Of a stretch of 64,000 bases of DNA, positions 32,270-43,020 are shown piece by piece. Within the stretch, counting starts at the first letter, position 1, and every line of letters begins with the position of its first letter. A program made the translations under genes and the position numbers. This DNA is from Prionace glauca (lineage: Eukaryota; Chordata; Chondrichthyes; Carcharhiniformes; Carcharhinidae). The DNA lies in NCBI GenBank assembly GCA_037974335.1, contig CM075760.1, positions 46,081,638-46,145,637 of the forward strand. Reading direction: 5' to 3'. The notes below the pieces were generated by a model. It was not told the DNA's origin. It was given only the letters and a program-made list of their open reading frames with translations, and ran no database searches.

Positions 32270-33850
32270 TCAATTTCAAACTGTTGGGTTCTCATTGATC
32301 AATAGTCAAGTTACAACAGAAAATCAATAACCTATTTTAAATTAAACGGGTATTCATTTCAGAACTCCTCTCGACTTTTAATTATTTCTCTCTGCCTGTA
32401 TCACTTCGCGAAAATTGTGTAAAAATGTAATTTCGCTGAAAATGAGCAAAAATAACAGATTCAGGACTGTTCAATGTCCCTATCAGAGATACAATGTCAC
32501 AGTAACAGTTCAATGTCCCTAACAGAGATACAGTGACACACTAAGAATTAAACAAACCGGGAAATATTTACATTGAAAATCGTTACCTGATTGGATCTAA
32601 TTTCTTAATTAAATGTAATCAACAAAATTATCAAGGCAAAACAATTTATCGAGCCGAGTACAGCTGAGTAAAGAAATGTTTTGTTTTTGAATTCATTTTG
32701 ATACAATTAAATATTCTCTAAGACTGATGATATTTTGCACGCTAGTGCAATATTCAAGGTCTTTTGTTTTGAATTAATCAGCGTTAATATTACATTTTAA
32801 GTTATTGTTAATTGTCAGTTAGTTCTCCTGTCAGCTGATTTGTTCTCTGTAATAAAATGAGTTTTCAATCATTGAAAACGTGCTTCTGCCCCCAACATTG
32901 TTAAATAATTAGGTTACAATTAAATCTCAATGTTAAACTATAATTTCAAATTACTGAATGGAAACATTCAAACATCTGTCATTCATTTACTTAAATCTAA
33001 TCACATTGTAATATTTTCCTTTTTCACTTTTACTGCAAATATCTTATTACAACGAACAAACGTGTTAAAAATGCAGATTTCTGAGTTTGTCCAGACTGTA
33101 ACGGCCTGGCCGTTTGAAATCAATAATACTGCTTCCTAGATTTAATAATTTAGGCCACCCATATAACAACTTCATTACTGAACACATTGTTTAATTAAAG
33201 AAGATCTGAATTAAACAGTGCAAACACAAAGACGATAATTGATTCAAATCCTCTGTAACGCTAAAAACACGATGCAGAATATAAGTCTCAACCTTTTCTT
33301 CATTATAATATTTAATAAGAATTAAACATAAGCTTCAGTTAGTATGAATTCTTCCATTCTGTCATTTATTCTGTGTTTAACATTAATGGGAGACATGATG
33401 TTATTAAGTGCTGAGCTAATATTATTTTTATAGTATTTATAATATCATATTATTTTTCTATAAAGTAATCTTTTTGAATTTCAAGCATTTAATTGTCAGT
33501 CGGTAGCCAGTTTCTGTTGACACTTTACTACAATTCAAACACAATCATTTGAACAATTTTACTTGAGTGTCAGCGAATTTCATCTGTCAGAAAACTGTGT
33601 TCAGTCTGTCAAATTTTTATAAACTGTTTGATTCTAATTGATCAAAGGTCAAATTACAACAGTGAAAAAATCAACAAACATTTTAAATTAACCTGATGTT
33701 CATTTTAAAACTCCCTTTGCCTTTTAACTATTTCTCCCTGACTGTCTCAAATCACAAAAACTGGGCAATTATTTTTCTGAAAATGAGGACTTCGAATATA
33801 ACAGATTCAGGGCAGTGTAATGTCCCTAACAGAGGTACAGTGAATTGTAA
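32270..33850. repeat. Diverged direct repeat in the J-C intron (~240 bp, two copies)
   Basis: 32.27-32.51 kb and 33.60-33.85 kb share GTTCAATCTGTCAA.TTT, TGATCAA.GTCAA.TTACAACAG, TTTTAATTATTTCTC and AACAGATTCAGG.C.GT.AATGTCCCTA.CAGAG in the same order. AT-rich, non-coding. Confidence 0.7.
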
Positions 33851-33959
33851 TTCATGTTTTATTTTAATATGTAACCATTAGTTAACATGAATAAAATGCC
33901 CTAACATATATTTATTTTATTTTCCGAAACTTTTCTGCTTTATCCCTACAAGAATATTC

Positions 33960-35940
33960 AAAGGCAATTTTATTTTCATTTAGCCAGAACTGCTCAGTTT
34001 CACTGAGCGTAAACAATGTAAAAACAATTGAGGAACACTAAACAATTTCACAAATTTTGAGATGCGATAAGTAATTAATTATCTCGGTATCTAATTTAAA
34101 AAAATACTTAGAACGGATAATCTGGTTCCAATTGCATAGAAAAAAAATTAATAATCGGAGACAAAAATTTCCAAAAAGGAAATTATTCTGCAAAACTCGT
34201 ATTCCAGTAAATGCGAACTTAATCTGGGATATACCGATTAATGCAAAGTATCTTGTTCAACTGAGCACGGCTGTGAAAACAGCAGGTTATCATTGAAATA
34301 GCTTCTGGAATTGTCACAAAATATTTCCAGTCTGGAAAATGTTCTGGTCATGTTAATTGTGTGAAATACACAACAGAACTATTAAAGGGGATTATTGCTA
34401 AATTATTAATATAAAATACTCTGTGGTGAATATGGAGTTAAATTACCGAATAATAATTCTTTGATTTATATTAATTTTACTATTAACCTTGTAAATGAGA
34501 AGTTTGTGATTGCAGCAAAGACTAAGTGTCCGAATGAGCGTTGTAAGTCATGACTCACTTGAATTTGTAAGCGTTATTTAAAATTTATAAAAATGCTGCG
34601 ATATCTTTTAGGTGTTCTTTCCCCCCAACCTGCTTGTTTTCTCCCTACAAGGATTTTCAAACTCAAAGATTGTTTCTGTTCAACCAGAAAACATCTAAAC
34701 TCTCAACGGCACCGTTATACACTATTTAAACAACACAGAAATAATGCCACAAAGCCAAAATATAGCACAAATTTTAAACATTCACAGTGACTGCACCACA
34801 GAATCTCCTCAGCAGAAACACAACAAAACACATCAATGAGGGAATGAATCCGCTTCACAGAAAAACAGATCAATTATCCATTCAACAGAATCAAATATAA
34901 CATTGCAAAAAAAACCTCAATATCGAATCTAGCAAACTAGCTCTTAACCAATTATTAAACTAAACATAAATCTAGAATAATAGCAATAGCATTGCGAGGA
35001 GGTGGAATTTGTCCAACAAATTAGCGTTGAAACTTTATCACATCTTATTCACATTGGGTCATATTTCAAACATATTTAAACATTTGGATGGTAAAAGTTC
35101 CAGCCATCAAATGCCACCGAGATTAAACATTGCAGATACCCCAAAATCTGAATGCAGTGACAAACTATGTTCTGAATGAGTGGAGTAAGCCGATATCACT
35201 AAAGATTTTAAACATACAAATACAATAAAGCCTGCTTTATTTCTCCCTGCAGTCATGCATCAAGCAGTTGCGACCCGCAGAATGTTCATATTCAATCACA
35301 AAACGTGTAACAGCTCAGTGTCACTGAGTTCAAACAATGCAGAAACAAAAAATTAATTCACAAATTTTACGTATTTAAAGTCACCCAGATTTATAATCTC
35401 CTCACCAGAGGAAAAAAAAACGCATCACTGAGAGACTGAACCCCGCTTCAGGCAGACGCAGCACAATTCTACAAACACTTTCAACAGAATCAAATATAAC
35501 ATTTACAGAAATGTTTAATATAAATTCCAGCCAATTCGCCCAACACCAAACTAATTAATGTTTCGAACAAGCAGAAAATATTGCACAGCAGCACCAGCAT
35601 TGTGAGTGCGTGGAACATTTTCACTGGATAAATATAGAAATGTTAGATTTTTTAAATTTTTGGTTTAAATTTCAAACACTTGTGCAGTAGATGGTACAAA
35701 CCGCAGCCACTAGATGTCACCGAGATTAAACGCTGCAGAAACGCTGAATTGTATAACAGACATTCGGATTTTAAAGTAACCCAACCACACAGTGTAACCT
35801 CAACAGATAAACACAACATCCCAACAATTTGGGATTGAATCCCTCAGCAGTACGTATTGTCCAGAAAGAGCAGAATTCTAAAACCCCTTTGCAGCAGATT
35901 CACAGGAAACATTGGAACAATTCTCAACCGAGAATCCACC
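33960..35940. repeat. Tandem AT-rich units (~550-600 bp, about 3-4 diverged copies) near JH
   Basis: Shared blocks recur in order: CAGTGTCACTGAG(T/C)..AAACAAT, then CTCCTCA.CAGA.A, then TCAACAGAATCAAATATAACATT, then GCCA..A.ATG.CACCGAGATTAAAC. Clear copies start near 33.97, 34.67 and 35.29 kb, with a partial fourth near 35.76. Located immediately 3' of JH in the sense direction, where mammals keep the intronic heavy-chain enhancer. Confidence 0.65.
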
Positions 35941-36039
35941 AAACTCACATTTATGTTACCACATGGATTATTAGTACAGATAAAAATATAAAACAAAGAC
36001 ACATGTAAACCAGTTACTCAATAAGTGGATGGTTCTTAC

Positions 36040-36087
36040 CTGTAGTCACCGTCACCATGGTCCCTTGTCCCCAGTAAGCGAAGTAGT
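36040..36087 (-). CDS. IGHJ: JH segment
   Basis: 48 nt encoding (D)YFAYWGQGTMVTVTT plus a leftover G, ending at a GTAAGAAC donor. The WGQGT beta-bulge motif is intact. The G joins CG of CH1 to make Ala. It is in the germline state, preceded by a 23-bp-spacer RSS. Confidence 0.95.
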
Positions 36088-36126
36088 CACAGTGTCACAT
36101 TCCGTAGGCTGTGTCATCCAATAACC
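36088..36126 (-). promoter_or_regulatory. JH 5' recombination signal (23-bp spacer)
   Basis: Heptamer CACTGTG (36088-36094, consensus), 23-bp spacer, nonamer GGTTATTGG (36118-36126, 7 of 9 to GGTTTTTGT). Confidence 0.9.
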
Positions 36127-36451
36127 GTCCCTGCACAAAATAGAGACAAAATCATCATTATTTTAAATATCCACAAACCCAAGGAAAAGCAAAATCAATT
36201 AATGTTTATTAGATTATAATTATATTTCTGGATATCATTTGACATTCATAAATGACCCTAAAGTTTTATATTTCACAGAGTTACAGGTGAACATGTTGTT
36301 GAAAACACACATCGATAATTGAGTAATTATCAAGATTTTCCATGTTTATTCCTGCCATGTGGTCAGTGCTGGACATAAATAATACTGTACTGTGATTACA
36401 GTAGGGATTTAAAAGTGACACTGATCCAGTTTCAGTCAATCAGTGCTGAGG

Positions 36452-36479
36452 GGTTTTTGTATTGACAGTAACTGCTGTG
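36452..36479 (-). promoter_or_regulatory. D2 3' recombination signal (12-bp spacer)
   Basis: On the minus strand: CACAGCA, 12 bp, ACAAAAACC (perfect nonamer). Heptamer differs from consensus at one end base position pair. It pairs with the JH 23-RSS. Confidence 0.9.
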
Positions 36480-36492
36480 CCATTCCAGTAAT
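36480..36492 (-). CDS. IGHD: DH segment D2
   Basis: 13-nt coding core ATTACTGGAATGG between two 12-bp-spacer RSSs. One frame reads YWN, another ITG, the third LLEW, so all three are open, as is common for shark D segments. Confidence 0.9.
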
Positions 36493-36520
36493 CACAGTGA
36501 GACACAGCATGACAAATACT
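36493..36520 (-). promoter_or_regulatory. D2 5' recombination signal (12-bp spacer)
   Basis: On the minus strand: AGTATTTGT nonamer, 12 bp, perfect CACTGTG heptamer. It can pair with the D1 22-spacer signal or the VH 23-spacer signal. Confidence 0.9.
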
Positions 36521-36829
36521 GAGGCGGACTGTTAACTGTAAAATACAGACAGTTAATTTCACTGCTATTTCAAAAGCCTGTTTCCAGCTCGTTAAGGGTG
36601 AGTCAGTGAGACATTTCAATTTTTACTGGTCATGATATTGATAAAAGGGGTTAGAAACTTTTACACTCTCTGTGCACATTCAGCGTGTAAATCAATAACA
36701 ATAAAATTGAAGCATTTTACATCTTAAAAAGAAACAAAGCTGTTTCTCAGTATTATTTTGTTGAACCCTCATTTACTTTGGCATTCGGCAATGGCATTGG
36801 TCACAAATTTAAGCAACGTCCTTTTCTGA

Positions 36830-36867
36830 GGTTTTTGTATGAGGATGGCGCTTTTCTCAGCACTGTG
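36830..36867 (-). promoter_or_regulatory. D1 3' recombination signal (22-bp spacer)
   Basis: On the minus strand: CACAGTG, 22-bp spacer, ACAAAAACC; both motifs are perfect. It pairs with the 12-spacer signal 5' of D2. It cannot pair with JH (23), so D1 reaches J only through D2 or by inversion. Confidence 0.92.
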
Positions 36868-36882
36868 ACTCCCATAGTATAT
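36868..36882 (-). CDS. IGHD: DH segment D1
   Basis: 15-nt core ATATACTATGGGAGT, in frame 1 IYYGS, tyrosine/glycine-rich as in most vertebrate D segments. It lies 0.35 kb from the VH RSS and 0.31 kb from D2, the compact spacing usual in shark clusters. Confidence 0.92.
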
Positions 36883-36910
36883 CACAGTGACACACACCCA
36901 TACAAAAACT
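36883..36910 (-). promoter_or_regulatory. D1 5' recombination signal (12-bp spacer)
   Basis: On the minus strand: AGTTTTTGT, 12 bp, perfect CACTGTG. It pairs with the VH 23-RSS. Confidence 0.92.
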
Positions 36911-37256
36911 GCACTCACTCTGTTCAGTACTGCTGTTCAATATTCACTTTAAAAGGACCATTAATTTCGCTCTAATGTAAAATGTAGGCAAATGTTTATA
37001 CAACACAATCTATCAGAAATATTAACAAGAGTAATATATCGTGTGTGGTACTTGCCGACAGTACAATGAATATAAAGTCAGTGAAAAGCTCACCAGTTAT
37101 ATCGGTGAGTTTGGGAAGTTTTACTGTTAAATACATTCTGTGTTACTTTTTTTTAACGCGATTATAGTTTGGTTGTGACCAGCCTCGATCATATTGCATT
37201 TAAAACAGATACTGACCTTCAGGTTATGATGGAAGTTGCGGAACCCCCTCCCGGGC

Positions 37257-37295
37257 TGTTCTTGTCCGGGGGCAGCCCTGGATCCTCTCGCTGTG
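37257..37295 (-). promoter_or_regulatory. VH 3' recombination signal (23-bp spacer)
   Basis: On the minus strand: CACAGCG, 23-bp spacer, ACAAGAACA. Heptamer keeps the essential CAC. It follows codons for YYCATD directly. Confidence 0.92.
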
Positions 37296-37600
37296 GTCTG
37301 TGGCACAGTAATAGATGGCCGTGTCTTCGATCTTCAGGCTCGTCATGTCCAAAGAGAAGATGCTGTTTGAAGTGTCTTTGGACGCAGTAAATCGACCCTT
37401 AATTGATGGGGCGTAGTTGTTGCTGGATGAACTATAGTAGTAAACCAGCCACTCCAGCCCCTGTCCGGGAACCTGCCGGATCCAATACATGCTAGTGCTG
37501 CCAAGATTGAACCCGCTGGTTTTACAGGTCAGTTTCAGGGAACCTCCGGGACGCCCGGTCTCTGCCTCTGGCTGGGTCAACACAACATCCGACTGGACAC
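37296..37600 (-). CDS. IGHV: VH exon 2 (variable domain)
   Basis: Begins after a CTATTTTTACAG acceptor; the leader's last G plus GT gives Gly. The mature domain is [20 protein letters not shown], cysteine in [10 protein letters not shown], tryptophan in [16 protein letters not shown]3 [25 protein letters not shown], ending ATD at the RSS. All conserved V-set positions are present and there is no stop, so it looks usable. FR1 starting xVxLTQPEAE is typical of elasmobranch IgM VH. It is in germline configuration. Confidence 0.96.
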
Positions 37601-37733
37601 CTGTAAAAATAGATCAAAAACACCAGGGATTAATCTTAGTGAAATGATTGCTGACTCTGGAACATTCCAGAGAGAGACTAACACTGAGACAGTAACAGAG
37701 AGAGACTTGAACAATAATAAAAAAAATACTCAC

Positions 37734-37779
37734 CAGATAAGAAAGTCAGCAACAAACTGAGAGAAATGGCCGACCTCAT
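37734..37779 (-). CDS. IGHV: VH leader exon
   Basis: 46 nt encoding MRSAISLSLLLTFLSG (split at the last codon), a signal peptide, with a consensus GTGAGT donor. The 133-bp intron and the split Gly codon are the usual V-gene structure. Upstream by about 90 bp is a TATTTAAATA TATA-like box. Confidence 0.94.
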
Positions 37780-37867
37780 CTTTCTGGTGATTTGGGGGAA
37801 ATGGTTGTGTCAGGAACTCGGTGAACAAACCAGCTCCCGGACTGTTGGATTCCGGTCCCAGTGAGCG

Positions 37868-37942
37868 GTATTTAAATACCCGGCAGAAGGGGGCGGCTTT
37901 CCAGGCGCCGCCTGTTGATTCCCTGCTGGAGGCGGCGCCTGG
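37868..37942 (-). promoter_or_regulatory. VH promoter region: TATA-like box and 12-bp perfect inverted repeat
   Basis: A palindromic GGTATTTAAATACC (37867-37880) serves as TATA box. Just upstream, CCAGGCGCCGCC (37901-37912) and GGCGGCGCCTGG (37931-37942) form a perfect 12-bp inverted repeat with an 18-bp loop, very GC-rich against an AT-rich background. No ATGCAAAT octamer was found within about 250 bp of the leader. Confidence 0.6.
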
Positions 37943-38459
37943 ATCCACGTCCCACCTTCCACACCCCCAACAGAATGGACTCGGAGATTTACAATAGATT
38001 AATATTAAAATGGACATTTTATCTGTATCGGGATATTTGTTTGGCTGAAATATTCATTGTATTGTCCCCATTATTTCTGATGGTGATGTTACAGTTCATC
38101 ATTTATTTATTTAAATAAGTAATTCCATTGTAAATATGGTGATTTTATTACCACACCCCCAACAAGAAAATAAATCTGAAAATGATGAAATAATATTTTG
38201 GAAGATTAGAGAATTTTGCAACAACTCCGTGTCTCTGCCACATTATAATAATAAAGCACAATTTATCAGAAGAAATACCATCGATTTCTGTAACTCAATG
38301 TGTAGGATATACAAAGTGATTCTATTTACAGTTTGGTGGCTTTCGCTGTACAAATTGGGTTTGGAGATGAGAAGAAACTCTCACACAATACAATGTTTCT
38401 CCTTATATTTTCAAATTGTCCCAATCTCGAAGACAGGCCTTCGAAAATAATGAGAATCC

Positions 38460-39960
38460 CAACCTCCTGATAATTAAATAGTGAGTTGACAGAGAAACAT
38501 AAAATTAAATTGATTTTTGACGGAGAAGTTAATGAATCGGAACGGACGCTGAGATCATTAAAGTTTTCCTTCAGCATCCAGGTCATTGCAATTCACTGTA
38601 TTGGCCACCGGCTGTCTAACATTCACTGGTATTGGGAACACAGGATATCAGGACATTGCGGCACATTGCACAGTATCACAAGAATAAATGTTTTATCTTC
38701 CATTGAATCAGGTTATGAACTGATCATTTCTCCACACATTGGCAGCTATGAGAGGAACTCTTCAATAACAGAAATCAGATTATACTGTACAATAGAACAC
38801 GGTGCTAATCAGGTACAAGACACGCTGCTGTTTCAGTAGGATGCAGAACTTTCAGAATATTCCAGGAATCCCCGGTTTTCATGTCAGTTTTATGATGTTG
38901 TTTTAATATTATTTCATGTCATTGCACTGATTTTACTTCACTGGGGAACTGGGCCCATCAACATCTCTCTCTCACATTTCATGAAGTGATTAATAAACAG
39001 ACTTTAATTATTGGAATGAAATTTACTCGGAAACTATACAAATGAAAAAAATCATCCGGTCACTTTATTGTTTGACATAGTATTTACTCAGGTAATGAAC
39101 AGGACACTGAATGAAAATATTTGATTGGAATGATTGCGATTTAAATTGTGGGAATTAAACATTTACTGTTTAAATGTCTGAATCCCTTGTTGTCCATTCA
39201 GCTTCACGCTAATCTGTTCCACACAGTATTTGGCAGCAATCCAGGCTGCTGTCAAATGCTCAAAGTTATTGACAGGAAACATCTGGGGGTGTTTGTGCAG
39301 TAGATCAAAGATCAGTTTCATCAGCACTGACCACTTGGCTCCAAGCCAACTTAAAACCCTGCATGTTGTCAGTAAGGTCTATTTATAAACAAATCTACCC
39401 AGCACCAGTACTGGAGGCACTTGAATTTTTGGAAGTTATAAATCTAGATGATGTTTTCCCATCTCTAAATAAAGGATTATTTTCCACCTTCTCTGGCACC
39501 CAATTAACAACAATGATGATTTTTCCAACACATCAGGATATTGTGATGGACGGACAGAAATAATCACAGGCAGACTGAAAAATGGCTCAGAGAGATGATA
39601 CATGCTGTTATATTTGAGCATGCACATTTATATTTTATCTCCTTTTATCTTTCCATGGGATGTTTGTTTGGAAAGACCAACACTCTTTGCCTGTCCCAAA
39701 TTCCCTTAAATTAACTGGTTTTCTTGGACACTTCTGTAGATATTAAAGAGTCAGCTATTTTGCTTTCAGTCTGCAGTTATATCCTTGTGAGACAATGTAG
39801 GGATGGCAGATTTCCTCCATTGGGGAATCAGAGCGGTTCCAATGATCGCAATTAGTATCCATTCCAGATTTATCAATAGAATTCAAAATCTACCTGCGGG
39901 AACGGCCCGACTTAAATCCCCGTCCTCACATCATTGCCCTGGACCTCTGGATCACTGGAT
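38460..39960. repeat. Segmental duplication, copy A (upstream flank of the VH)
   Basis: Collinear with 47.73-49.19 kb. Shared text includes GGCCACCGGCTGTC.AACATTCACTGGTA.TGGGAAC, CACAAGAATAAATGTTTTATCTTCCA, CCCACGCAGTATTTGGCAGCA-type sequence, CTTCCATGGGA and, at the far end, the same minus-oriented SINE (39.77-39.96 kb). Non-coding. Confidence 0.8.
38838..39030 (+). repeat. Inverted duplication, left arm
   Basis: About 190 bp nearly identical (about 95 per cent by eye) to the reverse complement of 41.09-41.28 kb. Contains GGGGAACTGGGCCCATCAAC and TTAATAAACAGACTTTAATT. Confidence 0.85.
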
Positions 39961-40559
39961 CAATTAAAATAATTGATGTCACCATCTACACAAACAATAA
40001 ATGTATGACTGTGTTGACACAGGAATGAATGGCATTTGAATGATTGATGGATGAATGATTGTTGGATGCCTGAATATTTTGATTGAGGGATTAGTGAACG
40101 GACTGGTGGATTCATTGATAAATGGTGCTGAATGATGTTGTTCTATATTTCCATATTTGTGTTTGACTACTTCATAAATTGAAACAACTCCTTTATTCAA
40201 TGTGTGCCCATCTAATACCTTCAATCCTTCCAGAGTGTCTGGGTGAAATACATTCCGAGTTTCTCGGGAGTTAGCAAGCTGATCCTCTTGAAGAGTAGGG
40301 GGAGATTTTCCTGCAGTTCGGATGGTTCATTTCTCTGCTGATGCTGAATCTTCAAATCCAGGACAGAAAGAGAGAGCATGATATGGTTGAGGAGGAATGA
40401 TTGTACTATATAAAATACTGGCTCTTTCATATACAACAAATTAATCAACACACCCTCACCCAAATTAGTGAAGGCAACAGGGTGAAAAGTAAATAAGGTG
40501 GCAACAGAAATATTTGTGAAACTTACTGGAAAACTACAAGTGTCACTTGTAGGCTTGTA

Positions 40560-40995
40560 CTAGGCTTGTACTCGTTGGAGTTTAGAAGAATGAGGAGAGA
40601 TCTCATTGAGACGTATGAGATGATGAATGGGATGGATAGGATAGAGGTGGAAAGACTCTTCCAGCTCAGAAAGGACAGTAGGACTAGGGGGCACACCCTC
40701 AAGATAAAGGGGGGAGGGCGGTTTCCGACGGAGTTGAGGAAGAATTTCTTCACTCAAAGGGTGGTGAATCTCTGTAATTCTCTGCCCGTTGAAGTGGTGG
40801 AGGCTGCCTCGCTAAATATTTTTAAGAAACGAGTTGATGGGTTTTTGATAAGCGAGGGGATTAAGGGTTATGGGGAGAGGGTGGGAATGTGGAACTGAGC
40901 CACGACAGATCAGCCATGATCTTATTGAATGGCGGGGCAGGCTCGAAGGGCCAGATGGCCCACTCCTGCTCCTATTTCTTATGTTCTTATGTCAC
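40560..40995 (+). mobile_element. LINE 3' end, relatively young
   Basis: Encodes YSLEFRRMRRDLIETYEMMN, DRIEVERLFQLRKDSRTRG, LRKNFFTQRVVNLCNSLP and LNIFKKRVDGFLISEGIKGYGERVG, the C-terminal end of a CR1/L2-like LINE ORF2. The 3'UTR follows (GCAGGCTCGAAGGGCCAGATGGCC) and ends TTCTTATGTTCTTATG. 5'-truncated insertion with an intact short frame. Confidence 0.85.
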
Positions 40996-41089
40996 ATTAT
41001 TTCCCAAAACAATGTAATACTGAATCGGAATTTAAAGATTCAGTAACTTCACATGAAGTACAGGTTGTTTCATTTATATCATCACTTTG

Positions 41090-41284
41090 AATTTCATTCC
41101 AATAATTAAAGTCTGTTTATTAATCACTTCATGAAATGCGAGAGAGAGAGAGATGTTGATGGGCCCAGTTCCCCAGTGAAGTAAAATCGGTGCAATGACA
41201 TGAAATAATATTAAAACAATATCATAAAACTGACATGAACACCGGGGATTCCTGAAATATTCTGAAAGTTCTGCACGCTATTGT
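41090..41284 (-). repeat. Inverted duplication, right arm
   Basis: Reverse-complement partner of 38.84-39.03 kb; the 2.06 kb between the arms includes the LINE insertion at 40.56 kb. Confidence 0.85.
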
Positions 41285-41524
41285 CAGGGAAGTTGCATAA
41301 ATTACCTGTGAGATGGGAATAACAGAAATAATAGATACTATTTCGAGACACACACACAAGCTGCATCAATTCACAGAGTGATCCCAAATATCATAACAAA
41401 CTTCTTCATCCTAAACTAATCAACATCTCAATCACGAACTATATCCTAAAAAAATCCTAATCCCTATCCACCCACATCATTTCTCAATGTCATCACTCTC
41501 TTCAATTTCCTCCAAATAACAAAA

Positions 41525-41660
41525 AAAATCACACTGACTCGAAACGTTGGCTCTATTCTCTCGCCACACATGTTATCAGACCCGTTGAGTTTTTCCAACA
41601 TTCATTATTTTTGTTTCAGTTTCCAGAATCTGCAGTATTTTGCTTTTATCAAACTGATGA
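41525..41660 (+). mobile_element. SINE-like repeat ('gactcgaaacgtt')
   Basis: GACTCGAAACGTTGGCTCTATTCTC, GTTGAGTTTTTCCAACATTC and AGAATCTGCAGTATTTTGC: a short dispersed element. A minus copy is at 45.95-46.03 kb and pieces are at 45.59 and 61.85 kb. Confidence 0.7.
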
Positions 41661-41719
41661 TCATAATTGGTGAACTAATTGTTTATCTGTATGAATTGAT
41701 GATAACTGGGGAATTGGAA

Positions 41720-41930
41720 CAACCTCGCCTGAAAATTCCTCTCCAAGACACTCACAAACATCACTTGGACCACTCCTTTAATTACGCTGCGTCGGAGTCC
41801 AGGAACACCCTCCCTAAGAGCACGGTCGGTGTACCGACACTGCAGGTTCTGCAGCAATTGAATAAGGCGGTTCACCACCAGCTTACTGAATGCAATTAGC
41901 AATGGGGAATAAATGGGGGCCGAGGCAACG
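41720..41930 (+). mobile_element. Interspersed repeat 3' end
   Basis: GGAGTCCAGGAACACCCTCCC, GTTCACCACCAGCTTACTGAATGCAATTAGCAATGGGGAATAAATG matches the 3' part of the repeats at 31.4 and 50.4 kb. Confidence 0.65.
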
Positions 41931-42779
41931 TCGCTTTCTTATCACAGAGTAATTGTAAATATACTCCTCATTATATATGAATGAGATCTGGTGAATGAAA
42001 TTATTAAATTGCAAATGGATGGTAATTGGTGAAAATAATTACGATCTTTCTGAACTTTTTTTTATATTCTCCTTATTCGTATCATTAATTACTCAGCACT
42101 GTCTCAGTTCATGTCTAAGAAGTTCCTATATCAGTAAAACTGTGCGAGATACTGCCTCAGTTTTATTCTCCTTGACAATGTTATTTTTAAAACTGTTTCT
42201 TTCACGGGATATGGGTCTCATTGGAATTTGGCATTTGACCATCCCCACATGGCACTCGGCACTAACACATTACTATTTTCTTGAACCAGGCCCCTGTTTA
42301 TCTTAAAATACAGCCTGGCTCTGTTAATACTCTGCTAGACCAGAGCTCAGTTTACATTGCACACGGCATTCTCTCTGTTTATGTAATATTTGATACTCAC
42401 CCTATATATATTTCACTGTGGCAATTTTGTTCCTGCACTAACTATGCCTCTCTTTGAATTAGGTTTGTTTTACTTCACGGTTTTGTGAGAAGAAGAGATA
42501 ATATGTTGGGATAAAAAAGATTGTTATCAGGCAAGATCCAGAAACGGGCAGTATTGGATCACCAGTATTTTATTGTGCTGTAATTTTCTTTGTTTTTTTG
42601 TTCTTCATTGACAGTGAATGCTACACAGGACTTGATATCCACTTTCACTGCAGCCAGCAGAAGTAAATTTCAGATTTCTTTTCCAGTGTCCAAAACCTCA
42701 CACGGTTTGTCCTTGCAGAAGGATGCAGAGAATTGTGTTCTCCCAGCCACTTTAATCATTACTGGCATTGACCAGTGCA

Positions 42780-43020
42780 GTAAAAACTGAGACCATGTCT
42801 AATACAATATAAACGTGGATATGGAGAATTGCAGAAATAAGATTGCATCGACTTTGGTACAAACAGAGAGAGATCTAAATTAATATAAACAGAGACAATG
42901 TCTCGTTTAATATAAACAGAAACATAGTGACATACAATATAAGCAGGGACAGCGTCTAATTTAGTACAGACAGATAATATATCCAATTTACTATGTGCAA
43001 AGACAGACAACATAACATTC
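42780..43020 (-). repeat. Tandem 'TCTCTGTTTATATTA' repeat
   Basis: Six or more diverged units of about 35 bp containing TATAAACAGAGACA (minus: TGTCTCTGTTTATA). The same family is visible at 56.4, 59.4-59.6, 60.0-60.4 and 62.1 kb. Confidence 0.65.

Noticed and set aside
37224-37295. VH frame continuing past YYCATD ([13 protein letters not shown]...)
   Set aside because: That part is the RSS (heptamer, 23-bp spacer, nonamer) read as protein.
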